Shown here piece by piece: positions 1 through 8,208 of a stretch of 64,000 nt of DNA. The notes beneath the pieces are model-generated. The model did no database searches. It saw only the letters and a program-made list of their open reading frames with translations, and was not told the origin of the DNA. Location of the stretch: positions 434,001 to 498,000 of the forward strand of contig NZ_JAHBGI010000002.1 in NCBI RefSeq assembly GCF_018500185.1, in the 5' to 3' direction. Every line of letters starts with the position of its first letter. The stretch's first letter is position 1. The stretch is from Litoribacter ruber. Its GTDB lineage: Bacteria > Bacteroidota > Bacteroidia > Cytophagales > Cyclobacteriaceae. Made by a program: the position numbers and the translations under genes.

Positions 1-311
1 TAGTACTTTGTACCCATTCTGAAGAACAAAGAATTTTTCACAGTGCAGCCACGTTTGATTAATAATGAATATCGAATGATGAACGCCGAATAATGAAGTT
101 TATTCACGTTCCACTTATGTCCCATCCGAAGAGCGAAGCTCGAAGGGAGGGCCACGAGAGTAAAAAACGGTTAATTTCAAAAAAGCCTCCAAATCACCCC
201 AAGAAGCGCCCTGCCCTGCGGTGTACTTGGTACTTGGTACCTAGTACTTTGTACCCATTCTGAAGTACGAAGTACGAGGTGGTTGACAGTGCAGCCACGT
301 TCAACTAATAC
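1..311. repeat. Non-coding edge with a ~60-bp direct repeat
   Basis: Two related blocks, at about 1-62 and 242-311, both begin TAGTACTTTGTACCCATTCT and both end in CAGTGCAGCCACGTT followed by AATA. The second block is preceded by a run of GTACTTGGTACC-type near-palindromes (about 221-256). The same TAGTAC-rich run occurs again near 19.5 kb. No convincing gene lies before the GH3-family protein at 404; the small reading frames here are made of repeat sequence. Confidence 0.6.
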
Positions 312-403
312 CCCGCTCCTCTCCCAAAACCTTTGAATGGTCCAATAGTTGCATATAAAGTAGTTACATTTTTTATTTTGACCACTTACCACAATTATTA
401 TAA

Positions 404-1957
404 ATGACAGTCATTGGAGAAATTATCAAAAGGGCAATCGAGTTTGGGGATAAACTGAACTCGGATCAGAGCCCGAAAGACGCTCAATTGGAAGTATTGG
501 AAAGCCTGTTGGATAAAGCAAAAGACACCTCTTTTGGTCTTTACTATGGTTTTCAGCAGATTTTGGATGAGGATGAGGATATAGACAAGGCATTTGCCAA
601 AAAGGTCCCCTACCACGATTACGACGCCATGTACAACAAATGGTGGTGCAAGCTTATGGACCGGCATGAAAACATCACATGGCCGGGACTCAATGAGTAT
701 TTTGCCGTGAGCAGTGGCACCACGAGTGCCAGCAAACATATCCCCGTCACAGACGACATGCTCGATTCCATCCGGAAAACTGGTGTAAAGCAGATTATGA
801 CCCTTTCCAAATATGACCTTCCCGGTGATTTTTTTGAAAAACAGATCATGATGTTGGGAAGCTCTACCGATTTGAAGGAAAACAACGGTTTTCTTGAAGG
901 GGAAATCAGCGGTATTAGCGCCAGCAGAATCCCTTTTTGGTTTAAAAACTTTTACAAACCTGGAGAGGAAATAGCCTCAATTGAGGACTGGGACAAGCGC
1001 GTGGAAGCCATAGCCAAAAAAGCCAAAGAATGGGATATTGGCAGCATCAGTGGCATTCCTTCTTGGATAGAACTGATGATGAAAAAGGTCATCGAATACC
1101 ACAAGGTGGATAATATTCACGACATTTGGCCAAACTTGGCTGTTTACACCCCTGGTGGGGTAGCATTCGAACCCCACCGAAAGAGCTTTGAAAAACTGCT
1201 CGCGCATCCCCTAATCTACATAGATACTTATTTGGCATCGGAAGGATTTTTGGCTTTCCAAAGCAGGCCGGATTCCAGCTCCATGACTTTGGTACTCGAC
1301 AACGGGATTTACTTTGAGTTTGTCCCCTTCAAGCCTGAAAACATGACCGAGTCAGGGGCCGTTCATCCGGATGCCCCCTCATTGGCCATTGACCAGGTGG
1401 AAGAAGGGGTTGATTATATCCTTGTCATTTCTACTGTTTCGGGAGCCTGGAGGTATATGATTGGAGACACCATTCAGTTTACCGACAAGGAGAAATGTGA
1501 AATCATCATTACGGGACGAACCAAGTTCTTCCTGAATGTAGTTGGTTCGCAACTAAGTGTGCACCAAATGGATCAGGCAATTGAGCAGATTCAGGAACAA
1601 TTTTCCATTGCCATCCCTGAATTCACCGTAGCGGCCGTCAAAAAGGATGGGGAATACATTCACCGCTGGTATCTGGGTGTGGATGGTGATAGTAGTGATG
1701 AAAATGTTGTCGCTGAGGAACTGGACAAGATCCTCCAGGAAAATAACAAGAACTACAAAGTGGCGAGAAGCAAATCCCTGAAGGGAGTTGAAACCCGCAT
1801 TATTCCTGTTGATCTTTTCAACGACTTCAATGAAGTAAAGAAGAAAAAGGGAGGTCAGGTGAAATTTGCCAAAGTCATGAAAGAAGAGGCCTTCGAAGAG
1901 TGGGAAAGTTTCGTAAAGGAGAAAAATCCACCTTTGAGCCCAACAAATGAGGTATAG
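404..1957 (+). CDS. GH3 auxin-responsive-promoter family protein (acyl-adenylate/amido-synthetase fold)
   Basis: The 517-aa protein has the length and motif order of the GH3 family, whose plant members join amino acids to acyl hormones through an adenylate intermediate. The substrate of the bacterial members is not known to me. The ATP-binding signature is clear at residues 103-114 (SSGTTSASKHIP). The family block VYTPGGVAFEPHR lies near residue 247, and the C-terminal blocks YMIGDTIQF and ITGRTKFFLNVVG are also present. There is no signal peptide, so it should be cytoplasmic. It is followed after 30 bp by a lipoprotein gene on the same strand. The family call is firm; the reaction is unassigned. 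Confidence 0.9.
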   Translation: MTVIGEIIKRAIEFGDKLNSDQSPKDAQLEVLESLLDKAKDTSFGLYYGFQQILDEDEDIDKAFAKKVPYHDYDAMYNKWWCKLMDRHENITWPGLNEYFAVSSGTTSASKHIPVTDDMLDSIRKTGVKQIMTLSKYDLPGDFFEKQIMMLGSSTDLKENNGFLEGEISGISASRIPFWFKNFYKPGEEIASIEDWDKRVEAIAKKAKEWDIGSISGIPSWIELMMKKVIEYHKVDNIHDIWPNLAVYTPGGVAFEPHRKSFEKLLAHPLIYIDTYLASEGFLAFQSRPDSSSMTLVLDNGIYFEFVPFKPENMTESGAVHPDAPSLAIDQVEEGVDYILVISTVSGAWRYMIGDTIQFTDKEKCEIIITGRTKFFLNVVGSQLSVHQMDQAIEQIQEQFSIAIPEFTVAAVKKDGEYIHRWYLGVDGDSSDENVVAEELDKILQENNKNYKVARSKSLKGVETRIIPVDLFNDFNEVKKKKGGQVKFAKVMKEEAFEEWESFVKEKNPPLSPTNEV

Positions 1958-1987
1958 CCCTGTTTTTTAATAATAAACTAACCATTA

Positions 1988-2602
1988 ATGACCATGAAAC
2001 TGAACACTAAAACGCTGAGTATACTGACAAGTTCACTGCTAATAGCAGGTGTTTCCTGTACTGCTGATCATGCTTACAAAACTTCTATCTCCGGGAAAGA
2101 GGAAGTTGTAGTAAAACAGTATGAGGGGACGTTTTTCAAAGAAGTGGACGAAAACAGCATCATCACTGTAAGGTTGCAGGAAGACAGAATCTTTGACGCT
2201 GCAAAATTCCAGGAAAGCCTAAATGAAACCGGACAGGAAAGTCGCCAAGTAGCCGTGGAGCAGAATGAGAACGATGATGATGATGAAAATGATGTTCAAG
2301 CAGCATCTATGGATAGAAAAAGTGATAAAATGGACGCCAAACTCATTGGGGCTTCCCAAAATCGGACGGCTAACAATCCCTGGATTTCGTTGAATGATAG
2401 CATTTCATATAGGATCACCCATTTGTATCATGACAATGAATTGCACTTGAAAGCTTTTTATATCAACCATAAAGACAGCGAATTTCCCAAATCAGGCCGT
2501 GTGATCAGCCAAAACCGGGCACAGGAACAAAATCTAATGCCCGCTTGGAACCACATGATGAGCTTGGCCAGGCAATACGGAAACAATGTAACAACCCGAT
2601 AA
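1988..2602 (+). CDS. Predicted lipoprotein, unknown function
   Basis: The 204-aa product has a hydrophobic N-terminus ending in AGVSC, a plausible though not ideal lipobox with Cys24, so it is probably an acylated envelope protein. An acidic stretch (ENDDDDEND) follows at about residues 92-100. No domain is recognised. Two starts are possible, ATG 1988 or ATG 1994, which differ by two residues. It is 30 bp downstream of the GH3-family gene and ends just before a bidirectional terminator, so the two may be co-transcribed. Confidence 0.7.
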   Translation: MTMKLNTKTLSILTSSLLIAGVSCTADHAYKTSISGKEEVVVKQYEGTFFKEVDENSIITVRLQEDRIFDAAKFQESLNETGQESRQVAVEQNENDDDDENDVQAASMDRKSDKMDAKLIGASQNRTANNPWISLNDSISYRITHLYHDNELHLKAFYINHKDSEFPKSGRVISQNRAQEQNLMPAWNHMMSLARQYGNNVTTR

Positions 2603-2610
2603 ATAAAAAA

Positions 2611-2636
2611 GGCATCCAAAACTGGATGCCTTTTTT
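2611..2636. terminator. Bidirectional intrinsic terminator
   Basis: The stem GGCATCC / GGATGCC (2611-2617 with 2624-2630) has loop AAAACT. It is flanked by A-run on the left and T-run on the right, so it can end both convergent genes. Confidence 0.85.
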
Positions 2637-2655
2637 ATTTAATAACTATTAATTT

Positions 2656-3093
2656 CTAATCAGCTCTTGTCCATTCCACCGTTCTACCGATAAGAGAAAT
2701 TCCAACATACCCCCTTACTTCAAGCGTATTGGGGTTTTTCATTTTGATGATACTGGAATAGGTCTTGCCATTTTTTGGATCATAGATAGTCCCCTCTTCC
2801 CAGGCATTTCCATCAAATTCAAAATCACGAAGCAACCTCATCCCCATAATGGGCCTATCTCTTTTTGATTTGTCGGAGTTGTTTTTATCCACCTTTGGTT
2901 TTCCGTTTTCCTCAGGCTCTTTAAGCCAAACAATCTTGCCATAGTACTTGTCACCCTCCTGGAAAATCTCCACTTTGGCGTCTTTCTCTGTGTTGTACCA
3001 AGTGCCCTTGATGTCATCGGCAGACTGGGAAAAAGCATTGTGAGAAATTAGAAAAACAAATACGAAAGCAATCTTTGTTAATACAGTTTTCAT
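2656..3093 (-). CDS. DUF2147 domain secreted protein
   Basis: The 145-aa protein starts with a typical signal peptide (cleavage after about residue 22, NAFSQ|SADD). The rest matches the DUF2147 pattern: GTWYNTEKDAKVEIF near the start, GKIVWLKEP, the conserved middle GMRLLRDFEFDG, and GTIYDPKNGKTYSS. DUF2147 proteins are small exported beta-rich proteins common in Bacteroidota with no established reaction. It is convergent with the lipoprotein gene and shares its terminator. No operon partner is evident. Confidence 0.88.
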   Translation of the reverse strand: MKTVLTKIAFVFVFLISHNAFSQSADDIKGTWYNTEKDAKVEIFQEGDKYYGKIVWLKEPEENGKPKVDKNNSDKSKRDRPIMGMRLLRDFEFDGNAWEEGTIYDPKNGKTYSSIIKMKNPNTLEVRGYVGISLIGRTVEWTRAD

Positions 3094-3166
3094 AATTTTA
3101 GGTTTAATTGATTTTCAAAATAAACTTATTTGATAGTATATGCAAAATTTTGCGGGTGAAATTTTG

Positions 3167-4513
3167 TTAAGCAAAACTCCAAGCCAAAAGGCTAACCGCA
3201 AAACCCACCAGTGAAACGATGGTTGTCATTATACTCCAAGATTTCAAGGTTTGTTTTTCCGTCATGCCGAAATATTTGCTCACCAACCAGAACCCGCTGT
3301 CATTCACGTGAGAATATATCGAGGCTCCGGCGGCAATGGCAATAACGGATGCCGCCAATTGAACAGAGTTGATTTCTGATCCTGCCAAAACTGCTGCTGT
3401 CATTCCAGCACTTGTGATCATAGCCACCGTACTGGAACCCTGAAGCAGACGAATGGCAGCGGCGGCCAGGTACCCAAAAAAGATGGCGTTCATCCCTTTG
3501 GCCATCAGAAAGTCGGCGATCATCAAGCCTGCCTCGGTTTGGGTAAGTATTTCCTTAAACACTCCTCCTGCGCCAGTCACAAGGATAATTAGGCCTGCGG
3601 GCTCTAAAGAACGGTTGCTTATATCTAACAGTTCTTTCTTTGTACTGCCTTTTTTCAAACCGAGTATGTACCAGACCAGTAAATTGGCAATTATTAGGGC
3701 TGAAAAGGGATGCCCTATAAAACGTAAGGAAGTGATAAGGTTGGGATTGGCAGTCTGAAAATCCATAGGTGCCATTTGGGCCAAGGTGCTCATGAAGATT
3801 AAGATCAGCGGCACAGCCAGAAGTAACACAATCAAGGCTACCGAAGGCAGCTTAGATTGCCCTTCTGCATGGGTAATCTCATCGGGAGCTGTAATGTTGA
3901 TGCGCCTGGCAATAAAATTCCCAAAAAGTGGTCCGGCCATGAATGCGGCAGGAATTCCGGCCACAATCCCTATGACAATCACCCAGCCCATATCCGCACC
4001 AAGTATGTTAGCCACAGCCACCGGACCCGGAGTAGGGGGCACAAAGGCATGGGTAATGGCCAGCCCAGCCACCAAGGGTATCCCGTATTTCAAAAGTGAT
4101 TTCCCCGTTTTCCGCTGCAAGGCATATACCACCGGCATAAGCAGTACCACACCCACATCAAAAAACACGGGAATGCTTACCAAAAAACCTGTAAACATGA
4201 GTTTGAAAGAAACCTTGTTTTCTCCCCCGCCCTTCAAAATGGAGGCCGCCAAAGTCTGTATCCCCCCGGAGTTCTCCAAAATGGCCCCAAGCATGGCCCC
4301 CAAACCGACTACAATGGCAATAAAACCCAGGGTGCCGGCCATACCATCCTGCACGCTGGCCAGAACATCCAAAGGCCCCATCCCAGCCATCAGTCCCACG
4401 CTGATACTTGCGATCAAAAGGGCTAGGAAGGGTTGGATTTTGAAATAAAGAATCAAAAAAATCAAGACGGCAACTCCTACGAGAACTGCCATCAAGAGTC
4501 CAAAATCAATCAT
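3167..4513 (-). CDS. gntP: GntP-family gluconate:H+ symporter
   Basis: A very hydrophobic 448-aa protein with a dozen or more membrane segments, matching the GntP family of gluconate and related sugar-acid permeases. Characteristic stretches are THAFVPPTPGPVAVA and SHVNDSGFW. I place the start at ATG 4513 (MIDFGLLMAV), overlapping the last codons of the upstream fusion gene by 8 bp. A longer frame to 4582 exists, but it would add a charged leader not seen in the family. Translational coupling with the gluconokinase/6PGDH gene supports gluconate as the transported substrate. Confidence 0.9.
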   Translation of the reverse strand: MIDFGLLMAVLVGVAVLIFLILYFKIQPFLALLIASISVGLMAGMGPLDVLASVQDGMAGTLGFIAIVVGLGAMLGAILENSGGIQTLAASILKGGGENKVSFKLMFTGFLVSIPVFFDVGVVLLMPVVYALQRKTGKSLLKYGIPLVAGLAITHAFVPPTPGPVAVANILGADMGWVIVIGIVAGIPAAFMAGPLFGNFIARRINITAPDEITHAEGQSKLPSVALIVLLLAVPLILIFMSTLAQMAPMDFQTANPNLITSLRFIGHPFSALIIANLLVWYILGLKKGSTKKELLDISNRSLEPAGLIILVTGAGGVFKEILTQTEAGLMIADFLMAKGMNAIFFGYLAAAAIRLLQGSSTVAMITSAGMTAAVLAGSEINSVQLAASVIAIAAGASIYSHVNDSGFWLVSKYFGMTEKQTLKSWSIMTTIVSLVGFAVSLLAWSFA

Positions 4514-6398
4514 TTGAAAGCCAATCAGTATGAAAATAATTTCCTCTTTCCTTGTCCTTCCTTTGGTAAGTATGGGCGCCAAAGAAGTCCCGCTGGGCTT
4601 GGATCAGATTTGCCGGAGACTCGGAAGTGATGGCGGACAAATAATAATTGAGTGCTGAGGACATCACAGGAACGGCATGACCACTCTCCATGGCCTGGTT
4701 GACCACAAAGGCTAAATCACGCTGGCTTTTACCGAATAGCTCCAAGGACTGCTTGGCGGCAAGCAAGTTGTCGTGGTCTTTAAAAACATCCACCAAATCT
4801 TCCATCAAGGCAGACCTGATAATGCAGCCATTGGTCCAGATTCTGGCTGTCTCACTAAGATTTATTCCCCAATCCTGCTTATCCGACACCGTTTTGATGA
4901 GGTCAAATCCTACGGCATGGTTGATCAAGCTCACCATGGCAAAGGCATTTCTCAGAATTTCAGGCTTTTCGTCAAATACAAAAGCGGGATCCGGTTTGAA
5001 GGCTATTTTTTTTGCCAAGTCTTCTCGGGAAGTTTTCCTGGCACTGATGTTTCTGGCCATTACGGCCTCAGCCAAAGGTCCGTATGGCACCCCGTTTTCC
5101 AAGGCCACACTCACTGACCAACCACCTGTACCCTTTTGCTCGGCCTGATCCAAAATCTTATCCAAAAGGAATTCTTCATTTTCCTTTTTCTTCAAAATGG
5201 AAACTGTGATTTCCAACAGGTAACTGTTCAAACCATATCCTGCCCAATCCTCCAGAATGGCCGCAATCTTTTCAGGTTCCAGCCCCCATCCATGGCGCAT
5301 GATGCTGTAGATCTCGGCGAGCAATTGCATTTCGGCATATTCTATACTGTTGTGTACCATTTTGACAAAATGCCCAGCTCCCCCAGTTCCCACATGGGTG
5401 ATGCAGGCCTTTCCATTTTTATCCACAGCGGCAATTTTCTCCAAGTAGGTTTTCAGAAGGTTATAACCTTCTGCTGTCCCGCCGGGCATCAGACTAGGAC
5501 CCTTTCTCGCACCTTCCTCCCCTCCGGAAATACCCATGGGAAGAAAGTGAAAACCGTCAGCTTTTAATTCTGATGCTCTTCTTTCGCTATCCTTAAAAAA
5601 TGAATTCCCCCCATCCACAATCACGTCGCCTTTGGAGAGTAAAGGCTTGAGCTGTTCAATTTGCATATCCACCGCATTTCCGGCAGGAATCATTAATAGA
5701 ATTACCCTAGGCGCTTCCAAAGTATGGACAAAGGATTTCAAATCGTCAAAGGCTTTGAATGGCAGGTCTGGGTTTTCATCGGCAAGGCGCTGCGCGATAC
5801 CTTCCTCAGAGCCGGCCACATGCCGGTTGTACACACAGACAGTTTCTCCCTTTTCGGTTAAATTGAGGGCTAGGTTGCGCCCCATCACGCCCATTCCGAT
5901 GATTCCAAACTGTACTTTATTTTGGTGTAATTTATCCATGATTTCCTGTACGATTAGGTGTGGTGAAGAATCAATTTCAATCCTGATCCCGTAGTCAGGC
6001 TCTTCTAAAATCTCAAACTGGGAATCCAGCAATTTGGGGTTCATAAAATGTTTCATCCGGGTGACCAAGCGCTTCCGGATAGTATCATAGCTTCCTGCCA
6101 GATACACCCAGTTGATTTCCGTTGCTTCCGCAAGGGTTTGCCTGTAATCTTCCTTGAGTGCTGAGCAGGCCAGTACGGCACCCCCATTATTGTCCCACTC
6201 CCGGAGGTTGGAGGCAAGTACTTTGAGCCAAGGGATTCTGTCCTGGTCTGTCAAGGGCTCCCCGTTGGACATTTTGGCCACATTGACGGGCGGATGGTAA
6301 AGGTCGGCATCGTGAAAGGGCAGGTTTAACTGCTCGGCCAGCAGCTGCCCGACCGTTGTCTTTCCACAACCCGAAACCCCAAAAACTATTATTATCAT
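4506..6398 (-). CDS. gntK-gnd: Bifunctional gluconokinase / 6-phosphogluconate dehydrogenase fusion
   Basis: This 630-aa protein joins two consecutive enzymes. Residues 1 to about 160 are a complete GntK-type gluconokinase with Walker A GVSGCGKTT (7-15) and the family stretch DADLYHPPVNVAKM. From about 162 to the end is a full-length decarboxylating 6-phosphogluconate dehydrogenase: dinucleotide motif GMGVMG (168-173), DGGNSFF, the signature MGISGGEEGARKGPSLMPGG, and KMVHNSIEY. Gluconate would be phosphorylated, then oxidised and decarboxylated to ribulose 5-phosphate. It is the first gene of a two-gene operon with the GntP permease. No regulator gene lies next to it. Each domain carries its hallmark motifs, so both activities are expected. 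Confidence 0.95.
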   Translation of the reverse strand: MIIIVFGVSGCGKTTVGQLLAEQLNLPFHDADLYHPPVNVAKMSNGEPLTDQDRIPWLKVLASNLREWDNNGGAVLACSALKEDYRQTLAEATEINWVYLAGSYDTIRKRLVTRMKHFMNPKLLDSQFEILEEPDYGIRIEIDSSPHLIVQEIMDKLHQNKVQFGIIGMGVMGRNLALNLTEKGETVCVYNRHVAGSEEGIAQRLADENPDLPFKAFDDLKSFVHTLEAPRVILLMIPAGNAVDMQIEQLKPLLSKGDVIVDGGNSFFKDSERRASELKADGFHFLPMGISGGEEGARKGPSLMPGGTAEGYNLLKTYLEKIAAVDKNGKACITHVGTGGAGHFVKMVHNSIEYAEMQLLAEIYSIMRHGWGLEPEKIAAILEDWAGYGLNSYLLEITVSILKKKENEEFLLDKILDQAEQKGTGGWSVSVALENGVPYGPLAEAVMARNISARKTSREDLAKKIAFKPDPAFVFDEKPEILRNAFAMVSLINHAVGFDLIKTVSDKQDWGINLSETARIWTNGCIIRSALMEDLVDVFKDHDNLLAAKQSLELFGKSQRDLAFVVNQAMESGHAVPVMSSALNYYLSAITSESPANLIQAQRDFFGAHTYQRKDKERGNYFHTDWLSND

Positions 6399-6545
6399 GA
6401 TTTAAATTAAGCATTTTTGTGAAGCATTCCCATTCTATATGTAATCCCCTGAGCAGGTAAAAGTTTGGAAGCAAGTATCATTGCAAATAAATCAACTCAA
6501 AATGAACCAGTTAAAATAATTTTGATCAAAAACCCCGCCCCGCAC

Positions 6546-6576
6546 TTGCCAAAAAACCTAAATTGCACCATATTTG
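6546..6576 (+). promoter_or_regulatory. Probable Bacteroidota-type promoter for the tRNA-Arg unit
   Basis: TTG at 6546-6548 and CATATTTG at 6569-6576, separated by 20 nt, match the TTG / TAnnTTTG promoter of this phylum with one mismatch. It lies 16 nt before the tRNA-like sequence at 6593, so the pseudo-tRNA would be the first thing transcribed, followed by the real tRNA. Confidence 0.5.
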
Positions 6577-6592
6577 CACCTGATTCGAAAAC

Positions 6593-6660
6593 GGTCTTGT
6601 AGCTCAACTGGATAGAGCATCCCGACCGCCCAAGCGGCCGGGAAGGTTTCAGGTTGAGTT
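6593..6660 (+). pseudogene. Degenerate tRNA-Arg with palindrome in place of anticodon arm
   Basis: Positions 6593-6618 are identical to the acceptor 5' strand and D-arm of the tRNA-Arg at 6678. The anticodon arm is then replaced by a GC-rich hairpin (CCCGACCGC-CCAA-GCGGCCGGG, 6621-6642, one mismatch), followed by a damaged T-arm and no acceptor 3' strand. It cannot form a tRNA. The replacement resembles the one in the tRNA-Pro pseudogene at 8634. Confidence 0.7.
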
Positions 6661-6677
6661 AAATATTTAAAGTGAAT

Positions 6678-6751
6678 GGTCTTGTAGCTCAACTGGATAG
6701 AGCAACTGCCTTCTAAGCAGTAGGGTTCAGGTTCGAGTCCTGACAGGATCA
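6678..6751 (+). tRNA. tRNA-Arg (anticodon TCT)
   Basis: A complete 74-nt cloverleaf. The acceptor GGTCTTG pairs with CAGGATC with two G-U pairs. The D-stem is GCTC/GAGC, the anticodon stem ACTGC/GCAGT with loop CTTCTAA (anticodon TCT, reads AGA), and the T-arm TCAGG-TTCGAGT-CCTGA. The discriminator is A and CCA is not encoded. An intrinsic terminator follows immediately. Confidence 0.95.
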
Positions 6752-6755
6752 CGAT

Positions 6756-6782
6756 AGCTCTCCTTTTGGAGAGCTTTTTTTA
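6756..6782 (+). terminator. tRNA-Arg terminator
   Basis: Perfect stem AGCTCTCC / GGAGAGCT with TTTT loop, then a T-run. It is duplicated exactly 100 bp downstream as part of the tandem repeat. Confidence 0.85.
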
Positions 6783-6804
6783 TTTACAAACCGGGTTAAA
6801 AGTA

Positions 6805-6940
6805 CCTGCCTTCTAAACAGTAGGTTTCAGGTTCGAGTCCTGACAGGATCACGAAAGCTCTCCTTTTGGAGAGCTTTTTTTATTTACAAACCGGGTTAAA
6901 AGTACCTGCCTTCTAAACAGTAGGTTTCAGGTTCGAGTTG
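6805..6940 (+). repeat. Tandem 100-bp copies of the tRNA-Arg 3' half
   Basis: From the anticodon arm through the terminator, the tRNA-Arg sequence is repeated with a period of exactly 100 bp: a full copy at about 6805-6904 and a third partial copy at about 6905-6937 that stops in the T-loop. Both copies carry the same anticodon-stem change (AAGCAG to AAACAG), so they derive from each other rather than independently from the functional gene. Neither has a 5' half. Confidence 0.85.
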
Positions 6941-6996
6941 GCCGCGGTGAATCACTTTGAGCTTCCAAATTGGGGGCTTTTTCTTTTTCACCATTC

Positions 6997-7731
6997 TTAA
7001 TTTAAAGTGTAGATAAGTCCCACCACTCCAAAATTGACAATGGTAAAATTATATACCGTGTCGTTGGAGGCTCCGCCTTCGAGGACCCTGTAGCCTGCCT
7101 TCAATTCTAGATTTGGAGCTATAGGCCCTCTTCCCCCGATCAGAAAATCGAATGCCCGACCTTGGGGGGCAGCAAGTCCATCTCCTTCCAGATAAAGACT
7201 CCATTTTGGGAGTTTGTACTCGGTATATAGATGAAGCAAAGGCACAAATCCCACATCATCGTTGAAATCGTAAGAACTTTCGTCTTGAAGTCTTACTACC
7301 GCATCCCGGATTTTGCCGGTAAAACCTACCCCAACAATCCAGCGGTCATTTCGCACAATATCTCGTCTGTAGGTAAGGCGGTAGCTGTTGAACTGATAGT
7401 ACCCATCAATATTATTTCCTTGGGGGAAGGTGCTGTTTTCAAAATCAATCGTGGTGGGTGCGGCACCTTCATACCTCAAACCCAAAGGTGCGTAAAGGGC
7501 AAAAATATGGTTTCTTTCAGCAAAGGTGAAGCCGAGACGTAATCTCACAGGGATCACTGGCCCCTGTAAATCAAAATCGCGGTTGAAATCAAACAATGTT
7601 CCCCCTTCATTGGGAATCCTGATCTCATTGTAACCTTGGATGGCAATGCCGGACTCTACGTCTAGTGACCATTGGGCCAAAAGTGGGGAGGTAACGAAAA
7701 CAAATAATAGTGCTGCAATAAATCTTTTCAT
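6997..7731 (-). CDS. Predicted outer-membrane beta-barrel protein
   Basis: The 244-aa protein has a clear signal peptide (cleavage after about residue 20, PLLAQ|WSLD) and then alternating amphipathic strands rich in Tyr and Gly, for example PVRLRLGFTF and LTYRRDIV. It ends in an even strand pattern (IVNFGVVGLIYTLN) typical of small outer-membrane barrels. No enzyme motif is seen. It stands alone, between the tRNA-Arg repeats and the tRNA-Ser/Pro cluster. The barrel call comes from sequence pattern alone. Confidence 0.7.
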   Translation of the reverse strand: MKRFIAALLFVFVTSPLLAQWSLDVESGIAIQGYNEIRIPNEGGTLFDFNRDFDLQGPVIPVRLRLGFTFAERNHIFALYAPLGLRYEGAAPTTIDFENSTFPQGNNIDGYYQFNSYRLTYRRDIVRNDRWIVGVGFTGKIRDAVVRLQDESSYDFNDDVGFVPLLHLYTEYKLPKWSLYLEGDGLAAPQGRAFDFLIGGRGPIAPNLELKAGYRVLEGGASNDTVYNFTIVNFGVVGLIYTLN

Positions 7732-7933
7732 ATGGCTTTTTTATATAAAGGCCTTCTCTTCTAGTTTTGTTTTCAATAAAACCAATCCCCCCGCCATCCT
7801 TGTCCGGTGTCACGTCTTCCGTCTTCCGTCTCCGGTCTCCAAACTCCTCCCAAATTTTTCGTCTTGTCTCTCAGGAGGTTAAAAATTAATTGATAAAAAA
7901 GGCAAGAAACTTCCCATTTAAAGGCTTCTGAAG

Positions 7934-7966
7934 TTTGTTTCTTTCCGAAATAATGATTTATATTTG
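7934..7966 (+). promoter_or_regulatory. Promoter of the tRNA-Ser/tRNA-Pro unit
   Basis: TTTG at 7934-7937 and TATATTTG at 7959-7966, a perfect TAnnTTTG, with 21-nt spacing. The tRNA-Ser gene begins 34 nt further on. Confidence 0.7.
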
Positions 7967-8000
7967 CAACGCTTTAAGGGAAAAACGTTTCCCAAAACAG

Positions 8001-8089
8001 AGAGAGTTGGGTGAGTGGCTTAAACCAGCAGTTTGCTAAACTGTCGTACGGGTCAAACCGTACCGGGGGTTCGAATCCCCCACTCTCTG
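8001..8089 (+). tRNA. tRNA-Ser (anticodon GCT)
   Basis: An 89-nt class II tRNA. Acceptor AGAGAGT pairs with ACTCTCT, the anticodon loop is TTGCTAA (GCT), and the long variable arm is a GTACGG/CCGTAC hairpin. The T-arm is GGGGG-TTCGAAT-CCCCC and the discriminator is G. CCA follows in the DNA at 8090-8092. It lies 10 nt upstream of tRNA-Pro and is probably co-transcribed. Confidence 0.96.
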
Positions 8090-8099
8090 CCAATAAGTT

Positions 8100-8174
8100 C
8101 GGGGTGTAGCGTAGCCCGGTCATCGCGCCTCGTTTGGGACGAGGAGGTCGCAGGTTCGAATCCTGCCACCCCGA
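8100..8174 (+). tRNA. tRNA-Pro (anticodon TGG)
   Basis: A complete 75-nt cloverleaf with acceptor CGGGGTG/CACCCCG, anticodon stem CCTCG/CGAGG around loop TTTGGGA (TGG), T-arm GCAGG-TTCGAAT-CCTGC and discriminator A. Its 3' part is the source of the repeat array that follows. Confidence 0.96.
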
Positions 8175-8183
8175 CATAGAAGT

Positions 8184-8208
8184 CCGCTCTTTTGAGCGGG
8201 CTTTTTTT
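8184..8208 (+). terminator. tRNA-Pro terminator
   Basis: Stem CCGCTC / GAGCGG with TTTT loop followed by seven T. The same hairpin recurs after the copies that end near 8329, 8735 and 8890. Confidence 0.85.

Noticed and set aside
6558-6752. 64-codon open frame antisense to tRNA-Arg
   Set aside because: It lies entirely over the pseudo-tRNA and the functional tRNA and has no independent support.
6805-6852. Second and third tRNA-Arg genes
   Set aside because: The copies lack the acceptor 5' strand and D-arm and have a mispaired anticodon stem, so they cannot be tRNAs.
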